This document shows positions 1 through 10,969 of a DNA stretch of 64,000 bases, in pieces; the stretch's first letter is position 1; the number at the start of each line of letters is the position of its first letter. The translations under genes and the position numbers were made by a program. The notes beneath the pieces were generated by a model. The model did not search any database and was not told the DNA's origin. It worked only from the letters and a program-made list of their open reading frames with translations. Source of the DNA: Clavulina sp. PMI_390 (taxonomy: Eukaryota; Basidiomycota; Agaricomycetes; Cantharellales; Hydnaceae); assembly GCA_015039315.1 (NCBI GenBank), contig WIDE01000030.1:29315-93314 (forward strand), read 5' to 3'.

Positions 1-873
1 TCTATTGGAGGATGCCCAGGCCACCATCGATTATTGTATGGATCATTGGACGCTCGGAGAGTCAAGGCTAGTGAGTGGAGCTATTATTATTCGTTGAATT
101 CTGACTGAGTACGCCTCAAGCTTATATTCGGATGGTCGATGGGTGGTGCTTTGGCCTGCCACATGGCGGCACAAAATCCCAACGCAGTACGTTCCCGTCC
201 GTACTGATCCTTCCACCCTTCAAAGCTGACCTGGACGGAAGGTACATGGAATAATCATTCTGAACACCTGGGACATATTCGTACGTCCGCGATCTTTATC
301 TATGCATAGTATTGCTCTCTCCTAACAAGGTCGCGCACCATTGCTTTTAGGAACACGTCCAACAACACTTCTGGCCAGCCCGGCCGTTTCCCTTCTCCTT
401 TCGCGATAAATGGGACAACTCGGACGCAATAAGGAGACTAGGACCAGATACGAGCATCTTGATTATCAACGCGTGCAACGATGAGATTGTGCCACCCAAC
501 AGTGGGGTGCAGAACCTTATCGCAGCTCAATCGAGACCCACGAGTCCTACAACCATTAGCCGCTCTATGCCCACGTCTGGAGGTCACGGTACGTTGCTCC
601 CTATTCTCCGATATTTCGACATGCAGGGCCTCACAAATGCTGGTTCGGATGATTGTAGGGTCTTCCAATACCTTTCGACGTTTACTGGTCATGATCGATG
701 ATTTCATTCACGATACTGGTCTTATCCCGCCTCCGGAGGTTGCTCGAAGTTCCAAGAACTCGGTATGGAGCCAAGACTCTGGTGGGGGAGATGAGCATTT
801 GAGCTCAGCCTCCAGTCCAATCCCGGCTTTCAGTGTCCTTGTTTACTGCCGACTTCATCATGATAGCTGTTGA
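1..873 (+). CDS. Alpha/beta hydrolase, 5'-truncated by window edge (copy A)
   Basis: This is the C-terminal part of a serine hydrolase of the alpha/beta fold. Reading opens with LLEDAQATIDYCMDHWTL, then an intron of about 45-60 bases. The nucleophile elbow GWSMGG (GxSxG, catalytic Ser) follows near 130-147, the acid segment LIINACNDEIVPP near 455-495, and the likely catalytic His in GGHG near 580. The last exon carries DDFIHDTGL and ends at a TGA at 871-873. All these blocks recur in the same order in the next gene downstream, so the two are tandem paralogs. The N-terminal membrane anchor and oxyanion region lie outside the window. By family resemblance it could be an ABHD12/bem46-type lipid or acyl hydrolase; the substrate is not readable from sequence. 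Confidence 0.75.
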
Positions 874-1365
874 CCAACACACAGCTATTGTGATAAAGCG
901 TAGGCTGCAGAGATGGACGTCAAAACCAGGCTGAACGCTTGAGCCTTTCGTAAGTTATGTCATGATCATGGGCAGCGAACCCATGAGTCCTCGTCACTGG
1001 AGATTTTCCATGGCCCCGGACTAGAAAGATACCATTTTGTTTAGAGATATGTCAGAGGGGGCGGTGACGATTCGATCCAGCTTTCACCAGATTTCCCTCG
1101 TACTGCCTTGTTCACTTTTTGGGGGAGCTATCTTTGTAGATTATATCTTGGTTGCCACGGCCCCAAAATTTTGGGTCTTCCCATATTCAGAGTCTTCCCA
1201 TATTCAGAGTCTGCTCTTCACTGCATCCGGCTTCTGGGCGCTAGCGGCCCCGAAGTCAATTCAATACATACCTTTGTCCTACGCTCCTTGAGCATGCATC
1301 GCTTTCCTCCTCGAGGCTAGGGTTTGAGCACCACCAGTGGAGTTGTTCGAGCCAGGCCTGGCCGG
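874..1365. other. Intergenic, hydrolase copy A to copy B
   Basis: No gene recognised. It contains one perfect 17-base tandem duplication (1177-1193 and 1194-1210, unit beginning cttcccatattc). It must hold the promoter of hydrolase copy B. Confidence 0.6.
1177..1210. repeat. Two-copy 17-bp tandem repeat
   Basis: Two perfect adjacent copies of a 17-base unit upstream of hydrolase copy B. Likely a recent slippage duplication; no function inferred. Confidence 0.8.
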
Positions 1366-2893
1366 ATGCCTCACCTTGTGCTTCTTGCACTGCTCGTGAT
1401 TCCTGTTGGTCTTTATCTGCTACTGGCAGGACTGGTATTCTGCTTTCAGGATAAGATTCTCTATCCGGCCTTCTTAGTACCAGGCACGTTTACAACGGAT
1501 TCATTGAGCGATCGCATTCTCCTGTCCTGGTCATCTAAACTACACTTCATTCCCAATCAGGGTTAGAGACCTCGTTGAAGCGCAATCCAGCCTGGCACGC
1601 GACATTTCTGCGTTCTGGCACACGATATCGAATACGATGTGTAATTGGAATATGCTCCTCAGAGAAGGCCAGAAATGTGACTGCTCTTATCTTCCACTCT
1701 AATGCTTGTAAGTTACCAGTTATTGAATCCTGGCTATATCTGAGTAGTGACATGCTTAGGTCCAGATATGGAACAATATGCTCGATACTTTTTCCGCAAA
1801 GGGTGCCATGTTGTGATACCAACGCATCGAGGGTAGGCAATACTCCGTGCCCCGTTGGACGAGATCGTGCTGATTTCAGACTCGTAGTTATGGGACAAGT
1901 GAAGGCTCTCCATCTCAGAAAGGTGAAGGACGACCCACTCATAAAGGACATCGCTCTCACTGAATTTAAAAACTTTTCCTTTACCTGCCTTGCCCTCAGC
2001 TTTGTTGGAAGATGCCCAGGCTGCGATTGATTATTGCATGGATCATTGGACACTTCGAGGGACAAAGCTAGTGAGTTCAGTAGACAAGAACCCGCCAGGT
2101 ATTGGCCCCTTAACGGCAAGGACGCCTCTAGCTCATATTCGGGTGGTCGATGGGCGGTGCGGTCGCCTGCCACATTGCAGCGAAAAATCCAAATGCAGTA
2201 GGTTTCCGACCCATTCCAACGGTCTACTGGAACTAAATACTGCATCCCTTTCTTTATATGAAAGACAAACGCTTTAATCATTCTCAACACTTGGGATACC
2301 TTCGTAAATTGCCGCCTCTATCTGTACACGTTATTGCCTTCTCTAACATAATTTCTCGCCCCTTCCTCCCTAGAAACATGTTCAACAGTATTTCTGGCCG
2401 GCTCGTCCATTCCCGTTGTCTTTCCGCGATAAATGGGACAATTTGGAAGCCATAAAGAGCTTAGGGCCTAATACTAGCATCCTAATTCTTAATTCACGCG
2501 ACGACGGGATTGTGCCACCAGATAGTAGCGTCCAAAACCTTCTTGCAGCTCGGTCGAGGCCCGTTAATCCGGCAACCGTTAATCATTCTATGCTCACGTT
2601 TGGAGATCATGGTATGTCACATTTGATTCCTCACTAATCGGCACTATGAGCTCTTCAGAAAAGCTTAACCATCAGTCGCGGAAGCTTCTCCAGTGACCTA
2701 CCGACATTTCTTTGACACTATCGATGATTTCCTGCACGACACTGGCCTGGTGCCATACGTGGATCTTCATCGAAGCCCGTCTAATTCGGTGTGGAGCCAG
2801 GATGCTGATGCAGGAGACGAGCGTTCGATGCGGCTTAGTCCGTGTTTGGCTTTTCGCGTGCCTATTTATTGCCAGCTTCATTGTGATAGTTGA
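1366..2893 (+). CDS. Alpha/beta hydrolase, membrane-anchored (copy B)
   Basis: Complete paralog of the truncated gene before it. The ATG at 1366 opens a hydrophobic N-terminal anchor (PHLVLLALLVIPVGLYLLL) followed by FQDKILYP, the usual start of ABHD12/13-like hydrolases. Then come NVTALIFHSNA, a His-Arg-Gly turn (IPTHRGYGTSEGSPSQK), EDAQAAIDYCMDHW, the nucleophile elbow GWSMGG near 2140-2157, the acid loop in NSRDDGIVPP near 2497-2520 and a His in GDHG near 2605. The last exon ends at 2893. Apparent in-frame stops, such as the TAG after THRG near 1833, disappear when introns of about 57 bases with GT-AG ends are removed, so I read it as intact. A lipid or acyl ester hydrolase at a membrane is likely; the substrate is unknown. 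Confidence 0.75.
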
Positions 2894-3277
2894 CAGGGGG
2901 GCCGTTGTAACATAGCACGCATCGCAAGACTAAAATTTGCAGAACCAAGCCGCTCCAGTGAAGTATGTTATAATATTAGCCAGCACGTCACTTAGTAGTT
3001 GAATTAAAACAGCTCAAAAGCTCTTGGTGAGGCTGGTGGACATTCCTTTGGTAATTGTGGAGTGTGAGATTCGATCAAACGCAGTGCAGATGTAGGAGGG
3101 AAGGCGGCATTCTTCAAGTGGGACGGCAAAAAGGTTACGCTTCCATACTCAAAGACATGTCTCGAGGTTTTCAGTTCGATTTCGCCTCTCAAGAATCGCT
3201 GTCACGTCCTCAAGTGCGAGATTAATTATCGGCGCGATATTTACGCGTATTTGTGCGACGATCGCTCTGCTTCCCTA
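2894..3277. other. Intergenic
   Basis: Nothing recognised. It contains the 3' flank of hydrolase B and the promoter side of the importin gene. A 62-codon reverse reading frame at 3004-3192 has no recognisable content. Confidence 0.5.
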
Positions 3278-6200
3278 ATGGCACACCTCGCATCAGTCCT
3301 ATCAGACACCCTTAACGCGGATCCAAACACGCGTCTAAGGGCAGAAACAGCTCTCTCTGAGCTATTTAATGATCCAGGTATGTCTCTGTTGAGCTTCCGG
3401 TATCCTTGACGCGCCTCATCCGATGTTCTTTTCAGCCACCTGCGTAGGACTGGCCACCCTCTGCACGGCGCAATCGGAGCCTATCCATATCCGACAGATA
3501 AGTCTCCGTACCCTTTGAGATGACCATGGACTTATCTTTGGTCGTCCTTCTCTACGCAGCAGGAGTCGCCCTTAGCAAATACATATCGGAGAGATGGTCA
3601 CCCTTTTTTTCAACATTCAAAGGGAATGCCCCAAGCTTCGAAGTGATCATTATCCCAATGAATATAGACGTGCTTCTGACTCCGTCTCGTAGACTAAAGT
3701 GGAAGCCCGAACAATCATCTTCCACGGTCTCTCCGACCCCAATAGAAAAATCCGCGTCACTAGCGTGAGCACCCTTCAAAAACCACTTCTCGACGCGTCT
3801 GAACTAAATATTGGCTTGTTAGGCCTTCACAATTTCCAAGATCGCGCAGTGCGACTGGCCTGATCAGTACGAGACGCTCCTTGACGATTTGATTGCGCTG
3901 CTCAGCACTGGTGCGGCACACGCGATCCAGGGCGCATTGCAAGTCTTCAACGAATTTGCAAGAGAGGATTTGACCGAGGACCAGCTCCTGCCTGTGCTTC
4001 GTCAGCTCCTACCGATCTTGTTAGGAATTCTGGGAACCCCTACGGTGTGTGAACCGCTCCCCAGCTCCCCGACCGTCAATTTAACTCCTATATGCTTTCT
4101 CGAATTTCTTAGCATGATCCATTCACGCGTGCTCGAGCTGTAGGGGTATTCCGTCAATGCCTCACCTCGTTGCTCATGGTGAAAGACAAAGTGCCGTCTG
4201 CAGTCACTGAAGCCTCAGATGTTGTCCTTCCTCAGTGGCTGGACGCTTTTCGAATCATCCTGGAGGCTGACGCTTCTGCAGATGTACTGAACACTTCTGA
4301 CTGGTCCGCACTAGCCCCCCGAATTCAGATTTTCAAGGTAGCATCTCAACCTCATGTGGTGTAGTTCACCGTTTACTGATCCTCTTGTATCCATAGACCT
4401 TGAATGAACTACACTCCGCTCTCCCTCGCCTACTCACACCGTACCTTCCCACGTTCCTCAACCTTGCCCTCGTTCACCTCAATACACTCCTTCCCGTTTT
4501 CCACCAACATTATGTTGCCGAGGGCGGCTCGCCTCCCCCAGCTACATCCCCCGATGATCCCGACCAACAGATATCTCTTCCAATATTCGCCTCTAGTATA
4601 TTTGATCTACTCAGTCAGGCTTCTCGTGGCAAGAGAGTTCCAGCTTGGTTCTCTGATAACGATTATGCAACTGTGGGTGCCTGTGTTACAGCTGTGGCGG
4701 GCTGGACTCAGATGACGGAAGACGACGTGAGTTTGCCATATGCTTACCGCCTGACGCCGACTAATTGAGATTCTAGGAGGAAGAATGGAGTTCCAACGCC
4801 AATGCTTTTATCGCTGAGGAAGATGATGAAGCTTCCCCAGCAAACCTCCGGATAGCTGCATTTGATCTCCTTCAAGTATGCCCAGCCCTTAATCCGATCT
4901 GGAACCAAAACAAGCTGAAAATGTCCCCTATGTCTATTCGCGAAGAATCTTCTCGACATCGCAGCAGTTCCAACAACCAATAGCCTCCAGAATGCCACTT
5001 CCATCATTGTCGATCAGTCAGGGAAGGCTCAAGCCAGTGGAGATGCATCTTGGTTTGTTCCTTACCTTCCCTCCCTCATGATGATTCACTAATCAGATAC
5101 GTCTCAGGTGGAAACCAATGGAGGCAATCCTAGGTGCTTTAGGAGCCGAGGCAAGCAGTCTTGTTGAAGTAGTGGAAGACGAAGTAGCTGCTGGGCGGCC
5201 ACCACCCCTCCACATCGAAGCGCTCTTGACGGACGTCGTACCTCCCATACTTTCAATACAAGGTACGCTATTGATCCTAGTCAGATCGTGCGATGCCTAC
5301 CGATTACTTACTGTTGCGACCATAGATTATCCATTCCTTCAGGGCCGTGCATTTGTCTTCGCCAGCAAATTTGCGAGCCACTTGCCTCCTGCCTTGGCTG
5401 GCCAATATTTGCATGCGGCTGTCGAGGTGTTGGAAAACCCCAGCGCAACCGTGCCTGTCAAGGTATCAGCGGTCAAAGCTATCCGAAAGTCTGTCTTATC
5501 CTCTTGAACCGCCTGGGGATGTGTTTCTGATCCCGATTACAGCTTCTGTCGCCACATGTCCGTCGATTCAGGCGACATCGTCTCATACGCTCCTCGAATT
5601 CTTGGAGATTTAGTACCGTTCTTGGGGTCCACTACGGAGGATACCCTTTCGCTCATCGTAGAAACAGTCACCGCGACTGTTCAGATCAACAAAGGTAGCT
5701 GGCTCACTGCAGAAGGCTCCAGCGCCCTCGCTCGTGCGATTATTGTAGACGCATGGCAGAAAAACAGTGAAGGTATGTTTCGACACATCAAGCAACGCCG
5801 GCGGAATCGCGCTGACCATCTGAAACAGACCCAATCCTTTTATCCGCACTGACTGACCTTCTGAGTGCGATTGCTGCGAGTCAAGGACCAGGCCTTTTCG
5901 CGGCGCTTGTGTCAGAAGCATTCCCTCCCCTCATGCAGGTGATGACTCAACATGCCGCTGATGAGGAATCCTGGCTAGTCTCATCCGCTCTTGATCTTAT
6001 CGTTGGAGTGTTGGAAGGCGCTCAGAAGGGCGGCTTGGGCGATGGCTTCGTCGCTGCTCTTGCTCCTACTCTGTTTGATTGTTTGGCAAAGACTAAAGAT
6101 AGAGATGTTATCGTGGTAAGACATCGTGTGATGATAATCATCGTCGAAGAGCTCACTGGAGTATCGTCAATTCATTAGAAAGGAACGGAGTGCCTCACAC

Positions 6201-7778
6201 TCATCGTTCGAAAGGGGTGTGACCAGCTCATTGCATGGACAGATGCAACTGGTCAGAATGGCCTTCAGGTTACTCTCGCTTTCATTGCCCGTTTGTTATC
6301 CCCACAAGAACAAGAAGCCTCTGGACTTGTCATTGGGGATCTCATCATCCATCTGATCAGGAATGGAGGCGATGCCATTCTCCCTGTCCTCCCTGATATG
6401 TTGAAAGCGATGGTGATCAGGCTGTCTTCTTCCAATACCGCCACCTTCATCCAGGTAAGTGATTTCATCCACCTATGGTGATGAGAACTGAGCTCAGCTC
6501 GATGCTGAATATTGCCCTCCCACAGAGTCTCGTCGTTCCGTTCGCATACGTGATTTATTCACAACGAGATACAGTACTTGGGCTCCTCAAGTCCATGCAT
6601 GATGTTCCGAACCACACACCTGAAGAAGCTTTCCGCATGTTCGTTGAAACTTGGGTCGACAACGCAGAAATGTTTGTCGGTTTCTGGGCCACTCGAGTCA
6701 GGTACGTGGTCTGGAGACCAAAGAGCAAAGAATTATCCTAACAAGATTCGCCTCAGTACTCTTGCTCTATGTCAGCTATTCCTGTCGACAGACGAGGCTC
6801 TGCGAAGCATGCATGTGAAGGGGGATCAAATCATTGACCCAGCCACAAGAGATGGTATGCATATATTCCCTTTGCGAGCGACAAATTCTTATTTCAACCA
6901 TCTGCAATGAAGTGGTCATGACGCGTTCAAAGACGCGCGTTAGTGAGTATCTTTGCGAACATTCCCGTTTCCATAAAATTTCTTGCATAGCAAATGCTTC
7001 CGCCCTGTTTCTCCTTTCGTGTGCTGACGGCCCGATTCTACTCCATGACCATACCACTTCTCCTGACAATGACCCCTCGCGCCTTTACTGGAATGCAATC
7101 TTGAATGGCTGGGCTGACTGACAAGTTCCCTTCGGTGACCTTGGACTCTCATTAGCTCCCATCCAATACGAGAGCATTCCTTTCCACGTCAGGGCCCTCA
7201 AGATCATCCTGCACGAGCTACAGAATAGCGTGGAGGCTGATCGACCCAAGGCAGAAGACGCAGAGAGCGATGATGGGGTATGCACTCGATTTCTCCGTCG
7301 GTTATGCAGATGAGCCCCTTTTAGCTAACGTCCGCCCCCTGTTCAATGCATGCGTAGGACGAGGCTTGGGCAGACGACGAAGTCTTCTCAAGCATGAAGC
7401 AAGAGGAGTTCCAGTTCTTATCTGGTAAGTCCCTCGAGACTTTTTGCCACTAGTTCAATTGGAATGTCATGACTTTCTGACCTGTGTCCATCCTGTCCAC
7501 CCTTCCAGAATTCGCTGAAGAAGGGGACGGCGACCTTGCGGATGTAGTTGACGAAGACCTTCGAAGCGATCCGATTTCACAAGTTGACTTGAGGGTAAGT
7601 CACACAGGCATGACCTCGTGTTACTACAGCTGACAGAAGTTACAAATATCTCTTCTAGGAACATCTCCTCACGTTCTTACGTCAATGTGCAGCAGCCAAC
7701 CCACCCGAGTTTGCTGCCATTGCATCGAGACTTACACCAGATGAAGCGGAAGTTATCCACAAGGTTGTGGCACAATAA
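3278..7778 (+). CDS. KAP114: Importin-9 / Kap114-type karyopherin
   Basis: Nuclear import receptor of the importin-beta superfamily. Family members carry cargo such as histones H2A-H2B and TBP through the pore and release it on RanGTP. The ATG at 3278 starts MAHLASVLSDTLNADPNTR, the importin-beta N-terminal helix pair with the usual RxxAE-like continuation (LRAETALSEL). The rest is helical HEAT-repeat sequence over many exons, for example YATVGACVTAVAGW, FAREDLTEDQLLPVLRQLLP and FVETWVDNAEMFVG. Near the end is the acidic stretch typical of the IPO9/Kap114 branch (DEAWADDEVFSSMKQEEF). DPISQVDL and LTFLRQCAAANPPEF follow, and then the stop at 7776-7778. Protein length is about 1,000 residues, normal for the family. 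The last 300 bases recur after the assembly gap at 8583-8882. Intron edges are approximate. Confidence 0.85.
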
Positions 7779-8572
7779 GCAATGCTATTGCTTAAGATTA
7801 GCATGATGCAGTATCTGTGTATCACGAGATGATAACGCAGAGTGTTTGTAATTATCTCCCAAAGTAAACGAGGGAGTGTGGTTGTAAATGAATACATTAG
7901 CGTAAGATGATCTCTCCCTCAACTGCACGTGGGTCCAATCCTATTCTAGGAAGGACTGCGTCGTAGCGGTTCCGGTCTGTCCGCTTGAGATACCGAAGAA
8001 CTTTGGCGCGTTGGTTGAGGAGGATGCTGAGGGAGTGCCGGGCGTGGATGTCGCGGGGTGCTTGCTGCATGTGAGACCACATATCACGGATGCGAAGAGT
8101 GAACAAGGCAGCTAAAGGAGAGATAATTAGCCCAGCAATCAAGGGAAGCAAAAGATAGTAAGCAAAATTGCATGGCACGAATAAAGCTGAATGCGACGTC
8201 TGAAGAAAACGTCACCAAAGAAACGAGAACGTACCTTGTACCTCTGCCCGACCAGAATCGTTCGGCTTTTGAGACGATGAGAATGCCTTGATGATCCTCT
8301 TCCTATTCTCAAAAGCGATTCCACCTGCACTGGCATTGCTCAAATGCATGACCCTCGCCATCTGGTCTGACGCGCTCAACTGCTGGCTCAGCGCCGTCTC
8401 GTACCCCACACTGATATCATGCTCGGACGCATTCGGGTTCAAGTTGAGCAACGGGCGCTGCGCAGCAACCTTGGGCAAGTCCTGGAACACGACCTTTGCA
8501 CTCTCGCCGTCCACACCAAAGTTGAGTGTGTTGGGACTCGGGCGCACAGGGTCTGGATATGCGCGTTCGGGG
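7479..8572. repeat. Left copy of gap-flanking duplication
   Basis: These 1,094 bases match 8583-9674 (1,092 bases) almost exactly. I counted two single-base indels and about two dozen substitutions. The first ~440 bases (importin 3' end) are identical apart from the indels, and the substitutions fall in the uS15m part. The copy ends exactly at the N run. Best read as two alleles or two overlapping contigs placed end to end. Confidence 0.9.
7897..8572 (-). pseudogene. uS15m partial copy cut by assembly gap
   Basis: Reverse-strand copy of the mitochondrial uS15 gene that is complete at 8999-10074. The stop at 7897, the last exon (ARHSLSILLNQRAKVLRYLK) and the start of the middle exon are present. 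Sequence stops at the N run inside YPDPVRPSP, so the targeting peptide and first exon are absent. It differs from the complete copy by a few coding changes (FSSSQKPN against FSSAQKPN) and by many intron changes. Probably an allele split by the assembly, not a true second gene. Confidence 0.8.
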
Positions 8573-8582
8573 NNNNNNNNNN
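8573..8582. other. Assembly gap (10 N)
   Basis: Ten undetermined bases, a nominal gap size. The sequence on the right restarts at a point already present 1.1 kb upstream. Confidence 0.99.
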
Positions 8583-8882
8583 GACCTGTGTCCATCCTGT
8601 CCACCCTTCCAGAATTCGCTGAAGAAGGGGACGGCGACCTTGCGGATGTAGTTGACGAAGACCTTCGAAGCGATCCGATTTCACAAGTTGACTTGAGGGT
8701 AAGTCACACAGGCATGACCTCGTGTTACTACAGCTGACAGAAGTTACAAATATCTCTTCTAGGAACATCTCCTCACGTTCTTACGTCAATGTGCAGCAGC
8801 CAACCCACCCGAGTTTGCTGCCATTGCATCGAGACTTACACCAGATGAAGCGGAAGTTATCCACAAGGTTGTGGCACAATAA
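8583..8882 (+). pseudogene. Duplicate importin-9 3' end
   Basis: Identical in coding content to 7479-7778. It holds the last introns and exons of the importin gene, including DPISQVDL, LTFLRQCAAANPPEF and VIHKVVAQ with its stop at 8882. No upstream exons precede it, because the N run does. It is a duplicate fragment from the assembly overlap and should not be counted as a gene. Confidence 0.85.
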
Positions 8883-9674
8883 GCAATGCTATTGCTTAAG
8901 ATTAGCATGATGCAGTATCTGTGTATCACGAGATGATAACGCAGAGTGTTGTAATTATCTCCCAAAGTAAACGAGGAGTGTGGTTGTAAATGAATACATT
9001 AGCGTAAGATGATCTCTCCCTCTACTGCACGTGGGTCCAATCCTATTCTAGGAAGGACTGCATCGTAGCGGTTCCGGTCTGTCCGCTTGAGATACCGAAG
9101 GACTTTGGCGCGTTGGTTGAGGAGGATGCTGAGGGAGTGTCGGGCGTGGATGTCGCGGGGTGCTTGTTGCATGTGGGACCACATATCACGGATGCGAAGA
9201 GTGAACAAGGCAGCTAAAAGAGAGGTAATTAGCCCAGCAATCCAGGGAAGCAAGAGATAGCAAGGAAAATTGCATGGCACGAATAAAGCAGAATGCAACG
9301 TCCGAAGAAAACGTCACCAAAGAAACGAGAACGTACCTTGTACCTCTGCCCGACCAGAATCGTTCGGCTTTTGAGCCGAAGAGAATGCCTTGATGATCCT
9401 CTTCCTATTTTCGAACGCAATTCCACCTGCACTGGCATTGCTCAAATGCATGACCCTCGCCATCTGGTCTGACGCGCTCAACTGCTGGCTCAGCGCAGTC
9501 TCGTACCCCACACTGATATCATGCTCGGACGCATTCGGGTTCAAGTTGAGCAACGGGCGCTGCGCAGCAACCTTGGGCAAGTCCTGGAACACGACCTTTG
9601 CGCTCTCGCCGTCCACACCAAAGTTGAGTGTGTTGGGACTCGGGCGCACAGGGTCTGGATATGCGCGTTCGGGG
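8583..9674. repeat. Right copy of gap-flanking duplication
   Basis: Counterpart of 7479-8572, about 97-98 % identical by eye. This copy continues into the complete 5' end of uS15m, whereas the left copy continues into the complete importin gene. The true locus is therefore importin-9 and uS15m converging once, with overlapping 3' ends about 120 bases apart. Confidence 0.9.
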
Positions 9675-10074
9675 TCAGCATCCTGATGCTTTGCTACGGC
9701 TTCGCGATCCCAGCCCTTCAGCAAGGGAAGCGGGGCGCGTTCGGCGGGTGAGACGAGGATTTTCGCCAGCTCCGAGTTGCGCCAGAGCCATTCTTGGCCT
9801 GCAGCATATCCGAGGACGATATGGGGCTTGGAAGACTCGTGTTGTTGTTTGAGTTCAGCACGACGAAGGAGGTTCTTCTTCTTGGTGAGACGGGATCGTT
9901 GAGACCTGGCAGATTCGGAGGCAGGTGGGGAGGTGTGGAAGGAGCAAGAAGGGGCAGAAACCGAAGCAGGTGCCAGGGGAGATGCTCCTAGAAAGATGCT
10001 ATTTTAGATTTTGAGTGTTATATTTCGAGTTTAGACTGCATACGAGGCGTTATTCGAGCAATGGCACGAAACAT
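8999..10074 (-). CDS. MRPS28: Mitochondrial small-subunit ribosomal protein uS15m
   Basis: Mitoribosomal protein uS15 (bacterial S15, yeast Mrps28), which binds 15S rRNA in the platform of the small subunit. Three exons fit together in frame: 10074-10044, 9987-9337 and 9213-8999, total 897 bases and 298 residues. The ATG at 10074 gives MFRAIARITPRASPLAPASV, an Arg-rich N-terminus without acidic residues that reads as a mitochondrial targeting peptide. A fungal N-terminal extension follows (SRLTKKKNLLRRAELKQQHE). The S15 signature is at the C-terminus: DIHARHSLSILLNQRAKVL then YLKRTDRNRYDAVLPRIGL. The gene converges on importin-9. A truncated second copy lies left of the assembly gap. Confidence 0.9.
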
Positions 10075-10969
10075 GGCTGGACTTGGTTCAGGAAAGAAGT
10101 GGCACAATTGAGTTGGTCACGTGCACGACGCGAAAATGCATACTGACAACACTCATATCTACTGGTGGGATTTTCTAGTCCTATGAGGTAGATTCAACTA
10201 AAGAATATCTTAAATCAGTATCAGTAATTTTCAGTACCTGAAAGAGAGCTGGAAATGAGTCCGGCATCTCCCGAATTGGGACTATATAAACCCCGATTTT
10301 GCGCTATTTGCCTCTTTTCTTCCAGGAGGTATTTGCCACGCCGTGCTTGCATTCGCTCTAGGGCGCCAGCAAGAACACGGTGCCATTGATCGTCTCTTTT
10401 CAGAGTCGACTCTCGCCTCCGAGAGCAAGCCAGGCATAGGAAGTGTAGCGTTCGGTTCATTCCACTCGTCGCTGCATGCTCGAAGCAGATCTGGAACATC
10501 TTCGACTTTTTTCTCTCTCCCCTTTTGCCCTGATCCTCAAACTGTTTTGTTTTCGAGGACTGGTTGATCATCTATGTATATATTTAGAGGTGAGCATCGG
10601 TTGCAATACATACTTTTTTTCGACGCACGAGTGAGAGCCTCGAGGATGTTTTTTTCCAAACCTGATTTAATGAGCCTGAAGCCCCAAGGGCATCTGTCGA
10701 CCTCATACGCATTTTTTCTGAGAGGCTCTCATTGTCATCTTCGTTGCCTTTCACACTGAGCTGACATCGTCTCGTTCGTGTCTCCAGGTCACCTTGTCAC
10801 CATCCTTCGATCTAATTTCAGCTTAGTGCCTTCTGTTATCATGTATACTACAAACACACTTTTGGTGGTAGCTATGCAAATAGATTCTTCAACCTGTGCA
10901 TTTCGCGTGTGGCCCTAAGTGAACATGAAGACATTCTAGTACATCGTAGGTTTTGGTCCCCCGGCTATA
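10075..10969. other. Intergenic, uS15m promoter side
   Basis: No gene recognised. A good TATA-like octamer (tatataaa, 10283-10290, plus strand) is followed by a pyrimidine-rich stretch, but I see no convincing protein after it. A 116-codon reverse frame at 10221-10571 has no recognisable domain. A short non-coding or unknown transcript is possible. Confidence 0.5.

Noticed and set aside
1820..1890. In-frame TAG suggesting hydrolase copy B is a pseudogene
   Set aside because: A 57-base GT-AG intron starting at gtaggc removes it and restores the conserved RGYGTSEGSPSQK block, so the gene reads as intact.
8583..8882. Second importin-9 gene
   Set aside because: Only the last 300 bases are present, identical to the first copy and starting at the N run; an assembly overlap.
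10221..10571. 116-codon reverse frame upstream of uS15m
   Set aside because: No recognisable content or splice context, and it lies opposite a TATA-like promoter.
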